From: Frankia sp. AgB32
GTDB lineage: Bacteria > Actinomycetota > Actinomycetes > Frankiales > Frankiaceae
Reading direction: 5' to 3'
Assembly: GCF_023243045.1 (NCBI RefSeq)
Contig: NZ_JALKFX010000078.1
Span: forward strand, 1 to 42,785
Length of the DNA stretch: 42,785 bases
In this document: piece after piece, positions 19,101 to 27,482 of the stretch
Numbering within the stretch: the stretch's first letter is position 1
How the letters are laid out: each line of letters begins with the position of its first letter
Program-made: the position numbers and the translations under genes
The notes under the pieces: model-generated
Seen by the model: the letters and a program-made list of their open reading frames with translations, nothing else
Told to the model about the DNA's origin: nothing
Databases searched by the model: none

Positions 19101-19349
19101 CACGGATTGGCGACAGTCGTTGGCGTTGGACGATGTGCTGGCGCGCCGTCCATGATTGTTTTGGGTGGTGGAACACGCCGGTCCGCGGCTGAAGTCACGC
19201 AACGCAGCGGGCCGACCTGCCCGTTTCGTTCTCATGTCTGCGCTGTGGAAGGACCACCGTCATTCTTCTGGACGGTTCTACGTCCGATTCGTCCGTACAG
19301 AGCGACCATGAGGGCAGCCAAGCCCGATCGACCCAGGCGCTGAGAACCA

Positions 19350-19372
19350 CGTACGGTCCGCTTGACCGTACG
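19350..19372 (-). terminator. 9-bp perfect hairpin downstream of the kinase remnant
   Basis: CGTACGGTC (19350-19358) and GACCGTACG (19364-19372) form a perfect stem with loop CGCTT. It lies about 70 bases beyond the stop codon of the minus-strand kinase 3' fragment and probably ended that transcript. Confidence 0.55.
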
Positions 19373-19439
19373 GCCGCGATGCCGCCCACGTATCTACGCA
19401 CGTTCGTGGACAGCGCAACTAGCCGGTGCCGCTCGCCTG

Positions 19440-20309
19440 TCAGTTCGCTGCCGAATCGCCGGGCTTGGCGTTCGGCAGTTCAAAGGTGATGCTCTCACCC
19501 ATCAGATCATCGCTTGCTGCCGAAACCTCGCCGAAACCTATTGCCCGCACGCCTCGCAGCGGTCCACTGGTGAAGTGCACCGTGAGCATGGTCCTGTTCG
19601 GGTCGTTTCTGTGCCCGAGGGTCACGGAATAGTCCCCGGCCGCACCGTTCCACAGGTAGTGCAGCCCTGTGGTGGCAATGTCAAGGGTGTCGGGCTCCAC
19701 CGTGCCGGTCCGGTCCGGGTCGACGCCGAAGCTCCGGATACAGGTCCAGCCGCCGGCCATGAGCGCCGTCTGTGGGCGGCTGGTCGTCCCGGGGGGTCGC
19801 TGCGCGGCCGTGGCCCTGCCCAGTGTGAAACCGGTGGCGGTCAGGGCTACAGCGAGCAGAGGCGCCAGAATGCCGTCTCGGCGATACCAGGATCGGGTCG
19901 GGGAAGTGCCACGGCGCGGGCTGCTCGGGGTGGCAGTCGATGATCGCCGATCGGGGGGCGGACTTGCCATGGCGCGGATGTCGTCGTCAAGGTCACGGTG
20001 CAGGCGGACGCTCGTGGTCCATGCTGGCCCTCTGGCGCTTGTGGTGGCTCTGGCCAGATCCATTGCGAGTGTCCGGGCGTCCTGCTGACGGTCTCCAGGT
20101 TTTTTTGCCAACGCCTGCAGCACGACTTCGGCGATGGGTCCGGGAATGTCGATCATGGGTGGAGGTGGGGTGGTCAGATGTTGCTGGAACAGGCCGTTGA
20201 GGGGCTGGTGTGGGCGGAAAGGCGGCGATCCCGTGAGCATCTGGTAGAGCACCACGCCGAGCGCGTACACATCGGTGGCGGGGCTCAACCGGCCGCTTTC
20301 GATTGCTTA
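19440..20309 (-). pseudogene. Ser/Thr protein kinase, 3' fragment (kinase C-lobe, TM, extracellular domain)
   Basis: The reading frame opens in the middle of a Hanks-type kinase: AIESGRLSPATDVYALGVVLYQMLTGSPPF is subdomains VIII-IX, followed by the rest of the C-lobe (VVLQALAKKPGDRQQDARTLAMDLARA). A Ser/Pro/Arg linker, one membrane helix (GILAPLLAVALTATGFTLG) and an extracellular domain of about 120 residues with two Cys follow. There is no ATP-binding or catalytic loop. An in-frame stop (TAA, 20307-20309) and transposase sequence lie at its 5' edge. The 5' part of the same gene is at 22316-22035. The fragment could only be expressed from a TTG at 20288. Confidence 0.85.
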
Positions 20310-20800
20310 AGCGGCTGCGGTCCGGGTCGCGCAAGAACGCCACCTACACCGCCTTCCGCGAGGTCGGGCGGGTGATCCGCACCGTCCAGCTGCTGCGCTA
20401 CCTCTCGGACGCGCCGCTGCGGGCCCGGGTGACGGCGGCGACGAACAAGGTGGAGGCGTTCAACGGGTTCTGCGACTGGGTCCGGTTCGGCCAGCGGGGC
20501 ACGGTGGCGGCCAACGACCCGGTCGAGCAGGAGAAGGATGTGAAGTTCACCTCGCTGCTGGCCAACCTGGTGATCTTCCACAACACCCTGGACATCGCCG
20601 ACGTCGTGCGCGAGCTGCAGGCTGAGGGCTGGGTTACCGACCCCCTGGACCTGGCGCGGATATCCCCGTACTTGACTGAGCACATCAACCGGTTCGGCGC
20701 CTACTCCACCCACGAACTCGGCATCCAACCGGAGGCGTACGACGCTCACCTGGATGTCGACTTCAGTGTGCTGGAGGACGAGCAGGCCCCGGCGGCATGA
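20303..20800 (+). mobile_element. tnpA: Tn3-family transposase, C-terminal fragment
   Basis: The 165-residue reading matches the end of Tn3-type TnpA: NATYTAFREVGRVIRTVQLL, RVTAATNKVEAFNGF, NDPVEQEKDVKFTSLLANLV, LDIADVVRELQAEGW and FGAYSTHELGIQPEAYD. The conserved Glu of the DDE triad lies in the NKVEAFN segment. Everything upstream, about 800 residues, is missing; the 5' edge joins kinase sequence. It cannot be active. No terminal inverted repeat typical of Tn3 (GGGG...TAAG) is clear after the stop codon. Confidence 0.9.
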
Positions 20801-21169
20801 CCCGCATGGCCGACTGCTCGGCGGCCCGCACGACGCGGTCGCCGACTGCCGACTCCTGCTTGCGAAGCTCGACCAGATGACTGCTGCCGGGTCCGTGGCC
20901 CTCTGGTGATCGACCGTGCACCCGGGCGGACCCTGTTTCATAGGCGGTCGCTCATGAAACACCCGCCTGCCCGGCGGTCCACCTGCGGCGATCATGTTTC
21001 ATGAGTCGTTGCAAACGGCTAGACGTGAGCCTGCGCGGCATCGCCAAGCGGCTCGTCATCACCACCGGCACGAAAGAAGGGCCAGCACCCCTCGGCCGGC
21101 ACCGTCATCAAGCCGTTCCTCGCCCCGGGCGTGGCCAGCGTGCCGGCCTAGCGGACCGCAGGGACGTGC
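20801..21169. other. Degraded mobile-element sequence with TGTTTCAT boxes
   Basis: This stretch follows the transposase fragment and precedes the end of the minus-strand methyltransferase gene. TGTTTCAT occurs at 20934-20941 and 20995-21002 and inverted at 20954-20961; the last two share an 11-base TGTTTCATGAG inverted repeat. They resemble subsites of a resolution site, next to a recombinase-like remnant. No intact gene is visible. Confidence 0.5.
21001..21151 (+). pseudogene. Serine-recombinase-like C-terminal remnant, frameshifted
   Basis: One frame reads VSLRGIAKRLVITTG and the +1 frame continues ARKKGQHPSAGTVIKPFLAPG to a stop at 21149-21151. Together they resemble the C-terminal tail of actinobacterial recombinase/resolvase proteins (pattern IAKRLVITxG-KKGQHPSxxTV), with a frameshift near 21070. 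The catalytic N-terminal domain is absent. The assignment rests on a short match and is tentative. Confidence 0.4.
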
Positions 21170-22030
21170 TCAGTGCGCCGCGCGCACCGCCGAGACCAGT
21201 CCGCCGGTGCCCTCGTCCTGCTGCGGCGGGGTGAGCACCGGACGGCCGTAGGCCTCGGCGCGCTCACGCAGGGTGAAGGTCTCCGCCTCCCAGTCGAGGC
21301 CGTCCAGCCAGCCGACCGGGTCCTCCGGCATCTCCGAGACCCACATCGACGCTGCCGATCCCGGAGCGGCGTCCCCGCGGAAGCGTTCGACCACACCGCG
21401 CGGGCCCAGTGTCAGGCCCATCCTGCTGCCTGGAGCGGACAACGCGCCGACCCGTTCGAGCAGCGACTGCACCGCGTCCTCGGGCAAATAGATCAGCAGT
21501 CCCTCGGCGATCCACATCGTCGGCTGCGCCGGATCGTGCCCGGCGGCGGCCAGTGCGCCGGGCCAGTCCTCGCGCAGGTCGACCGGGACGGTGATCCGCT
21601 CGCAGCGCGGAACGGCCCGCTCCTGACGCAGCACCGAGGCCTTAAAGCCCAGCGGTTCGGCCGTGTCGACCTCGAACAGCCGGGTTCCCGCAGGCCAGTC
21701 CATCCGGAAGGCCCTACTATCCATCCCGGCTCCGAGCAGCACGACCTGCCGGACGCCGGACGCGACCGCCCGGTCCAGCAGGTCGTCCAGGAACTTCGTC
21801 CGGATGACGATCGAGAAGGCCACACCGAGCCAGCGGCGCCGCGCCGCCTCGTCCGCGCGCGGGGGCGGCGGCGTCCCGGGGCCTCTTCCGCCGGCCGTGG
21901 CGAAGGCCAGCGCCAGCGGGTCCCGGAACAGCGGCTGCTCGCGTGCCGTCTCCATCGCCCTCACCCGGGCCACGCCCACGGCTGTGGCCCACACCCCGGA
22001 CGGCTCGACCCGGCCCGCCGCATCAGTCAT
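21170..22030 (-). CDS. LCM-family SAM-dependent methyltransferase
   Basis: The 286-residue protein belongs to the leucine-carboxyl-methyltransferase-like group common in mycobacteria and Frankia (TIGR00027 type). Motifs: start GVARVRAMETARE with PLFRDPLALAFA, SAM-binding VVLLGAGMDSRAFRMDWP, acidic loop LFEVDTAEPLGFK, VPVDLREDWPGAL and MWIAEGLLIYLPED. These enzymes methylate small molecules or polyketide-type carboxylates; the substrate is not known. It is intact but lies within the gap between the two halves of a kinase gene, beside transposon remnants, so it was probably carried in with them. Confidence 0.9.
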   Translation of the reverse strand: MTDAAGRVEPSGVWATAVGVARVRAMETAREQPLFRDPLALAFATAGGRGPGTPPPPRADEAARRRWLGVAFSIVIRTKFLDDLLDRAVASGVRQVVLLGAGMDSRAFRMDWPAGTRLFEVDTAEPLGFKASVLRQERAVPRCERITVPVDLREDWPGALAAAGHDPAQPTMWIAEGLLIYLPEDAVQSLLERVGALSAPGSRMGLTLGPRGVVERFRGDAAPGSAASMWVSEMPEDPVGWLDGLDWEAETFTLRERAEAYGRPVLTPPQQDEGTGGLVSAVRAAH

Positions 22031-22034
22031 GCGT

Positions 22035-22316
22035 TCAGCCTAGGCCGCCGGGGAGAACACAGAGTCCTTCGGCCTCGACATAGTCGTAGGCGCGGACGAT
22101 GTGCGGATGGTCCAGGCCGGCGAGTGTCCGTGCTTCCGCGGCGAAGTCGAGTGATATTCCGTCAGCGCCCTCGGCACGCATCACCTTGACCGCCACCGGG
22201 CGGCCGAGGCGGCGGTGTTCACCGGAAAGTACGAGCCCGAATGTTCCGGTACCCAGCTCGGGCCCCAGGTCATACCCGGGGAGCGCGTTGGCCACCCGGT
22301 CCCGGACTACGATCAT
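22035..22316 (-). pseudogene. Ser/Thr protein kinase, 5' fragment (N-lobe)
   Basis: The frame begins MIVVRDRVANALPGYDLGPELGTGTFGLV, with the glycine loop GTGTFG, then VAVKVM (ATP-binding Lys) and FAAEARTLAGLDHPHIVRAYDYVEAEGLCVL, which is the N-lobe of a PknB-like kinase up to the hinge. It then leaves the family and stops at 22035. The catalytic loop (HRD) and DFG are absent; the C-lobe continues at 20309. About 110 kinase residues are lost between the halves. ATATTA at 22369-22374 reads TAATAT on this strand and is a likely -10. Confidence 0.85.
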
Positions 22317-22382
22317 CGTTGCCTGTGACGGAGGTAGTCCGTCCCCGCGAGCTCGGTCATGATCCCGAATATTAGTTGGCTT

Positions 22383-22898
22383 CTACGGCGTGTCTAGCGG
22401 CTGGCCGACAGTGATGCTGGGCGGTGACGGCGCGCCGTGGTGGCGGGCGACGGCGACGGTCGCGCGGCGGCTGGCGCGTTTGGGCATGATCAGCGTCGGC
22501 GCCGGTAGGCCGGGGCCGTCGAGCGGGATCATGCAGGCGGTTTCGGCGACGCCGGGGATGCCCAGTGCCCGCTGGGCGGCGGCGCTGGGGTGGGTCACGG
22601 GGATGGTGGCGAGGCGGGCCGGGGGGTGGGCGAGCAGCGGCCAGCCGTGATGGGCGGCGGCGGCGCGCAGGCCGGGGTCGTGCTGGCGGTGGGTGACGGT
22701 GGCCAGGGCGAGTACGGCGGTGGGGGCGACGGCGAGGACGCGCAGGGCGTCGTCGATGAGGGTGAGGATCTCCCCCGCGGTGGCGCCCCGGCGCGCGCCG
22801 ACGCCGATGACGAGATCGGCACCCGGATCGGCCGCCGGGGGCCGGTCGCCGGCGCGGTCGGGGTGCGCGGTGTCGCCCGGGTGATGCTCAGGCAGCAC
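22383..22898 (-). CDS. cobE: CobE / CbiG C-terminal domain protein
   Basis: The 171-residue product has the CbiG-C/CobE pattern: VIGVGARRGATAGEILTLIDDAL, an Ala-rich helix with LATVTHRQHDPGLRAAAAHHGWPLL, AQRALGIPGVAETACMI and a basic IMPKRASRRATVAVARH C-terminus. In the cobalamin pathway this domain acts around the precorrin-5/cobalt-precorrin-5A step or as a helper of unclear role. Its GTG start overlaps the end of cobB by 11 bases, so the two are coupled. The N-terminal ~30 residues are Pro/His-rich and may not be translated. Confidence 0.8.
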   Translation of the reverse strand: MLPEHHPGDTAHPDRAGDRPPAADPGADLVIGVGARRGATAGEILTLIDDALRVLAVAPTAVLALATVTHRQHDPGLRAAAAHHGWPLLAHPPARLATIPVTHPSAAAQRALGIPGVAETACMIPLDGPGLPAPTLIMPKRASRRATVAVARHHGAPSPPSITVGQPLDTP

Positions 22899-24486
22899 CG
22901 CGGTGCGCTCCCCCGGTGCGCGCGGGGGTGCCGCCTGCGGGTGAACGCGGGGCGGGACGCGGGGCGCCGCGGCGGGCGTCGTGGGCGGCGCGGAGCAGGC
23001 GCCGGGCGATGTCGGGCTGCCCGGCCCAGTGCAGGTGCAGGTAGGAGGCGTGGACGCGTAGGTGCACGAATCCCTCGGCGCGCCAGCACGATGCGGGTGC
23101 GCCCCCGCGGCGGGTGGGAATGTCGTCGGTGGCGGCGGGCAGCTGCCAGGCCGCCGGTGGGGCGCCGGGCGGGGCGGGCAGCAGGGTGGTGCGGTGGAAC
23201 TCGTGGGCGCCGAGAACGGTGCCGGCGGCGGCCAGGGGGCTGGTGGTCGCGGCGATCGCGGTGCGGTAGCCGAGGGTCAGGCGGGGGCCCATGACCGCGT
23301 CGATGGCCAGGACGCCGCACATGGGGGCGTCCTGCAGGGTGCGGGCGAGGTAGAGCAGGCCGGCGCATTCGGCGGACACGGGATGGCCGGCGGCGGCGAA
23401 CGCGGCGATCCGGGTGCGTAGCGGCGCGTTCGCGCTGAGCGCGCCGGCGTGTTCCTCGGGGAAACCACCGCCGATGATCAGCGCGTCGGTGCCGGCGGGC
23501 AGGGTTTCGTCGCGCAGCGGGTCGACGGTGAGGACCTCGGCGCCGGCGGCGGCGAGCAGTTCGACGTGTTCGGGGTAGCCGAAGGTGAACGCGGCGCCGC
23601 CCGCGACGGCGATCCGGGCGGGCCGCCCCTGCCCTGTGCCGGGCGGTGGCGGTGGGGCGGTGCTCGTCGTCGCCGTGACCGGGGCTGCGGTGGCGTCCAG
23701 GGTGGTGTGGGGGTTCCAGACGGTGGTGTGCAGCGGTGGCGCGGCGCGGGCCAGGCGGGTCAGGGCGTCGAGGTCGCAGGTGCCGGTGATGAGTTCGCCG
23801 AGGCGTTCGACGGCGTTGAGGGCGTCGCGGCGGCGTTCCGCGGCGGGTACGAGCCCGAGATGACGCGAGGGGGTGTGCACGCCGGGGTCGCGGGGGACGG
23901 CGCCGAACACGGGCATGTTGATGTCGGCGAGGGCGTCGGTGAGCAGCGCCCGGTGACGCGGCGTGCCGACCCGGTTGAGGATGACCCCGGCGAGGTGGAT
24001 CCGTGGGTCGAACGAACGGAACCCACTGACGAGCGCGGCGATGGACCGCGACGCGCCGGAGGCGTCGACGACGAGGACGACGGGGGCGTCGAGCAGGCGG
24101 GCGACGTGGGCGGTGGAGGCGTGGTCGGCGTCCTGGCCCGCCTCGGGGTGGGCGACACCGTCGAACAGGCCCATGACGCCTTCGACGATGGCGATGTCCG
24201 CGCCGCGGGCGCCGTGGGCGAACAGGGGGGCCAGCCGCCGGGGTCCGCAGAGCACGGCGTCGAGGTTGCGTCCGGGCCGGCCGGTGGCCAGCGCGTGGTA
24301 GCTGGGGTCGATGTAGTCGGGGCCGACCTTGTGGGGGCTCACCCGCAGGCCGCGGGCGCGTAGCGCGGCCATCAGCCCGGTGGCGACCGTCGTCTTCCCC
24401 GCGCCGCTGGTGGGCGCGGCCAGCACGAGACGGGGCAGATCCAGACGCTGCGGCGGGTCGGCGGGGCCGGTGGGGGGGTTCACCAT
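22888..24486 (-). CDS. cobB: Cobyrinate a,c-diamide synthase CobB/CbiA
   Basis: The enzyme amidates the a and c carboxylates of hydrogenobyrinate or cobyrinate with ATP and glutamine. The 532-residue protein has an N-terminal P-loop ATPase domain (LVLAAPTSGAGKTTVATGL, HKVGPDYIDPSYH, VEGVMGLFDG) and a C-terminal class I glutamine amidotransferase domain (IIGGGFPEEHAGAL, catalytic Cys in VSAECAGLLYLAR). The start overlaps cobO by seven bases, giving tight coupling. The last ~40 residues are Ala/Pro/Arg-rich. Cobalamin riboswitch control is likely for the whole operon. Confidence 0.95.
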   Translation of the reverse strand: MVNPPTGPADPPQRLDLPRLVLAAPTSGAGKTTVATGLMAALRARGLRVSPHKVGPDYIDPSYHALATGRPGRNLDAVLCGPRRLAPLFAHGARGADIAIVEGVMGLFDGVAHPEAGQDADHASTAHVARLLDAPVVLVVDASGASRSIAALVSGFRSFDPRIHLAGVILNRVGTPRHRALLTDALADINMPVFGAVPRDPGVHTPSRHLGLVPAAERRRDALNAVERLGELITGTCDLDALTRLARAAPPLHTTVWNPHTTLDATAAPVTATTSTAPPPPPGTGQGRPARIAVAGGAAFTFGYPEHVELLAAAGAEVLTVDPLRDETLPAGTDALIIGGGFPEEHAGALSANAPLRTRIAAFAAAGHPVSAECAGLLYLARTLQDAPMCGVLAIDAVMGPRLTLGYRTAIAATTSPLAAAGTVLGAHEFHRTTLLPAPPGAPPAAWQLPAATDDIPTRRGGAPASCWRAEGFVHLRVHASYLHLHWAGQPDIARRLLRAAHDARRGAPRPAPRSPAGGTPARTGGAHRGAA

Positions 24487-25088
24487 TCGATGCCTCGCTG
24501 GCCCTTCTGCCCGGCGTCCATGGGATGGCGGATCTTCGTCATCTCGGTGACGAGATCGGCGACCTCCAGCAGCGCCGGCGGGGCGCCGCGGCCGGTGATG
24601 ACGACATGCTGGCCGACGGGACGGGCGGTCAGGGTGGAGACGACCTCGTCGAGGTCGAGCCAGCCCCAGCGCAGCGGGTAGGTCATCTCGTCGAGGACGT
24701 AGAGCCGGTAGGTCTGCGCGGCCAGGTCGCGGCGGATCTGCGCCCAGCCTTCGGCGGCCGCGGCGGCGGGATCACCCTGGGGGTCGACGCGGCCCTGCAG
24801 CCAGCTCCACCCGGCGCCCATCCGATGCCAGGTGACGGTGCCGCCCTGGTCGGAGTCCCCGAGGACGGTCAGGGCCTGTTCCTCACCGATGCGCCATTTC
24901 GCGGACTTGACGAACTGGAAGACGCCGACGGGCCAGCCCTGGGCCCAGGCGCGCAGGGCCAGGCCGAACGCGGCGGTGGATTTTCCCTTGCCGTCGCCGG
25001 TGTGGACCATCAGTAGTGGCTGGTCGCGGCGCTGGCGGGTGGTGAGGCCGTCCTCGGGGACGGTGGTGGGCTGTCCCTGCGGTGTCAT
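24480..25088 (-). CDS. cobO: Cob(I)yrinic acid a,c-diamide adenosyltransferase CobO
   Basis: The enzyme adds the 5'-deoxyadenosyl ligand to reduced corrinoids. The 202-residue protein has the CobA/CobO P-loop variant VHTGDGKGKSTAAFGLALRA, then GVFQFVKSAKWRIGEE, YVLDEMTYPLRWGWLDLDEV and VVITGRGAPPALLEVADLVTEM, the last close to the C-terminus as in homologues. ATG 25088 has AAAGGTGA just upstream. It lies 22 bases after the chelatase and overlaps cobB. Confidence 0.96.
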   Translation of the reverse strand: MTPQGQPTTVPEDGLTTRQRRDQPLLMVHTGDGKGKSTAAFGLALRAWAQGWPVGVFQFVKSAKWRIGEEQALTVLGDSDQGGTVTWHRMGAGWSWLQGRVDPQGDPAAAAAEGWAQIRRDLAAQTYRLYVLDEMTYPLRWGWLDLDEVVSTLTARPVGQHVVITGRGAPPALLEVADLVTEMTKIRHPMDAGQKGQRGIEW

Positions 25089-25110
25089 CGCATGTCACCT
25101 TTCCCGCTGG

Positions 25111-27393
25111 TCACCAGGCTGGTCCGGGGCTCGGCGGTGGTCCGTGGCTGGACGGTGGCGGCCTGTGGCGGGGGGTCGCCGGCTGGGGGTGTAGCTGCCC
25201 GAGGGCGTCGAGGGGGATCGTGGGCGCGCCGAGGGCGCCGGCGAGGCGGGCGGCCAGGCCCAGGCGCAACGCGCCGGCTTCGCAGTCGACGACGACGCTG
25301 CTCAGCGCGCCGCTGCCGGGGCCGCGGCCGGCGCCGGTGCGGCGCAGGGCGTGGGCGACGGGCAGCGGGTCCTCGCCGGCGGTGGTGCGTCCGTCGGTGA
25401 CGACGACGAGCAGGGCGCGCCGGGTCGGGTCGCGGCGTCGTTCCGCGCGCAGGACGTCACCGGCGCGTCGCAGGCCGGCTGCCAGGGGGGTGCGTCCGCC
25501 GGTGGGCAGGGCGCGCAGCCGGTCGGCGCCGACCTCGACGCTGGCGGTGGGGGCGAGCGCGACCTGCGCGTCGGACCCGCGGAAGGTGATCATCCCGATG
25601 CGGTCGCGGCGCTGGTAGGCGTCGACGAGCAGGGCGAGGACGGCGGTGGTGACGGCGCTCATGCGGGTGTGGGCGGCCATGGAGCCGCTGGCGTCGACGA
25701 CGAAGAGCACGAGGTTGCCTTCGCGGCCGACGCGGCGGGGGCCGCGCCGGTCGGTGGGGTGCAGCAGCGGGCCGGGGCCGCGTCGGCCGCGGGTGTGCTG
25801 GTGGGGGGCGGCGGCGCGCAGGGTCGCGGGCAGGTGCAGGCCGGGGGCGTCGGTGCTGGTGGCGACGACCGCGCCGCGGCTGGTGCGGGCGGCGGAGCGC
25901 CGGCCGGGTGTCGGGGAGGCGCCGAGGCCGGCGACGGTGAGCGTCCGCGGCCGGAACAGGGCTCCCGGTGCGGCGGTGTGCTGTACCCCGCCGGTGTCGG
26001 GATGGTCGCCGGATGTGGTGTTGCCCGGGCGTGGCAGGACCAGGCGTGGGGGTGTGGCGGGTCCGGTGGTGCGGTGTCGGTCGGCGAGGTCGGTACCGGT
26101 GGGGCTGGTGGCGGTGGAGCCGGTCCCGTCGGTGTCGGGTGCCGTCGGGTCGGCGCCGCCCGCGGGTCCGGTGGGGTCCTCGGTGGCGGCGCCGTCGGGT
26201 GCCTGGCCCGGTCCGCTGTGCCCGTCGGGGCCGCCGCCCTCCCCCGGCCCGCCGCCCTCGCCCTCGCCGTCGCCGCCGTCGTCGGGGTTGTCGGGGGGGC
26301 GCGGTCCGTCAGGGTCGGGGCCCTGCCCGTGCGGGCCGTGGCGGGCGTCGGTGCGCTGTGCGTCGAGGGCGTCGTCGAGGCCGGCGAGGGCGTCGTCGAG
26401 GATCGCGTCGAGGGCGGCGCCGTCGAGGTCGGGGGCGTCGAAGGGGCCGCGGCGGCGGCGGTGGGGCAGCGCGAGGTGCGCGCCGGTGCGGATGTCGGCG
26501 CCGAGCACGGTGTCGCGGCCCGACCAGGCGGCGTTCGCCATCGCGGTGCGCGCGAGCACGACGTCGGCGCGCATGCCGTCGACGTCGCAACGCGCGCACA
26601 CCGTGGCGATCGCGTCCAGCGCCGCGTCGCGCAGGGTGACCGCGGGCAGGTGGGTGGTGGCGGTGGCGACGCGGTCGGTGAGCTGGCGCTGGACGGGTGC
26701 CCAGAGGGCGGAGAACGCCGCCGGGTCGTTGTCGTGGGCGAGGCGGCGGCGCACGACCTGGGCGCGGGTCGCCGGGTCGCGGCTGGCGGCGACCTGCACG
26801 GTCAGGGCGAACCGGTCGAGCAGCTGCGGGCGCAGCTCGCCTTCTTCGGGGTTCATGGTGCCCACGAGCAGGAACCGGGCGGGGTGGCGCGCGGAGACGC
26901 CGTCGCGTTCGACGTGGGCGACGCCGGTCGCGGCGGCATCGAGCAGGAGGTCGACGAGATGGTCACCGAGGAGGTTGATCTCGTCGACGTAGAGGATGCC
27001 GCGGTGGGCGGCGGCGAGCAGGCCGGGGCGCAGGACGCTGACGCCGTCGGCGAGGGCCCGGTCGAGGTCGAGGGAGCCGGTGATGCGGTCTTCCGATGCC
27101 CCGACGGGCAGTTCGACGAGGCGCACCGGCCGGCGTGTCCAGGGTGCGCCGTCCGGGTGGGGGCCGTCGGGGCAGTGCGGGTTCGGCGCGTGCGGCGCGC
27201 AGGCGAAGCGGCAGCCGTCGAGGACGTCGACGGGGGCGAGCAGGGCCGCGAGGCCGCGCACGGCGGTGGTTTTCGCCGTGCCTTTCTCGCCGCGGACGAG
27301 GACCCCACCGAGGGTGGGGTCGACGGCGTTGAGCAGCAGTGCGAGGCGCAGGTCGTCCATGCCGACGACGGCGGCGAGCGGGAAGCTCACCAT
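25111..27393 (-). CDS. Magnesium-chelatase-like ChlI/ChlD fusion (probable cobalt chelatase subunit)
   Basis: The 760-residue protein joins an AAA+ ATPase domain (GEKGTAKTTAVRG; Walker B GILYVDEINLL; GTMNPEEGELRPQLLDRFAL) to a long acidic Gly/Pro/Asp-rich linker and a C-terminal VWA domain with MIDAS motif VVDASGSMAAHTRMS and later VTDGRTT. Related actinobacterial proteins, including the mycobacterial one next to cobO and cobB, are thought to serve cobalt insertion with CobN. Context here (riboswitch, cobO, cobB) supports a cobalamin rather than chlorophyll role. I chose ATG 27393 because MVSFPLAAVVGMDDLRLALL is where homologues begin; upstream in-frame sequence overlaps the riboswitch. Confidence 0.9.
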   Translation of the reverse strand: MVSFPLAAVVGMDDLRLALLLNAVDPTLGGVLVRGEKGTAKTTAVRGLAALLAPVDVLDGCRFACAPHAPNPHCPDGPHPDGAPWTRRPVRLVELPVGASEDRITGSLDLDRALADGVSVLRPGLLAAAHRGILYVDEINLLGDHLVDLLLDAAATGVAHVERDGVSARHPARFLLVGTMNPEEGELRPQLLDRFALTVQVAASRDPATRAQVVRRRLAHDNDPAAFSALWAPVQRQLTDRVATATTHLPAVTLRDAALDAIATVCARCDVDGMRADVVLARTAMANAAWSGRDTVLGADIRTGAHLALPHRRRRGPFDAPDLDGAALDAILDDALAGLDDALDAQRTDARHGPHGQGPDPDGPRPPDNPDDGGDGEGEGGGPGEGGGPDGHSGPGQAPDGAATEDPTGPAGGADPTAPDTDGTGSTATSPTGTDLADRHRTTGPATPPRLVLPRPGNTTSGDHPDTGGVQHTAAPGALFRPRTLTVAGLGASPTPGRRSAARTSRGAVVATSTDAPGLHLPATLRAAAPHQHTRGRRGPGPLLHPTDRRGPRRVGREGNLVLFVVDASGSMAAHTRMSAVTTAVLALLVDAYQRRDRIGMITFRGSDAQVALAPTASVEVGADRLRALPTGGRTPLAAGLRRAGDVLRAERRRDPTRRALLVVVTDGRTTAGEDPLPVAHALRRTGAGRGPGSGALSSVVVDCEAGALRLGLAARLAGALGAPTIPLDALGQLHPQPATPRHRPPPSSHGPPPSPGPAW

Positions 27394-27440
27394 GGTCGGC
27401 CGGGTGTGGCTACCGGTGGTGGTGTGGGTGTTGGCGGCAT
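27387..27440 (-). CDS. 17-codon ORF overlapping the chelatase start
   Basis: ATG (complement, 27440) follows GGGAGG at a spacing of nine bases, the best ribosome-binding site in the leader. The 17-residue product (MPPTPTPPPVATPGRPW) ends with TGA inside the chelatase start (ATGGTGA). The chelatase start itself has no clear Shine-Dalgarno sequence, so its translation could depend on re-initiation after this ORF. Whether the peptide itself matters is unknown. Confidence 0.5.
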   Translation of the reverse strand: MPPTPTPPPVATPGRPW

Positions 27441-27482
27441 GGCGAACGTCCTCCCAGGGTCCTCGCCCGTGGTCATCTCCCC

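Larger units (their letters stand above)
19010..19439. other. 430-base region between hydrolase and kinase remnant
   Basis: This convergent intergenic region holds two hairpins, listed separately, and no gene I can support. Short open frames on both strands have no family resemblance. Base composition is less GC-rich than the surroundings, as in non-coding or transferred DNA. Confidence 0.5.

Noticed and set aside
19107-19401. Small open frames on both strands between the hydrolase and the kinase remnant
   Set aside because: No family resemblance, no ribosome-binding site, and they overlap each other antisense in an evident intergenic region with terminators.
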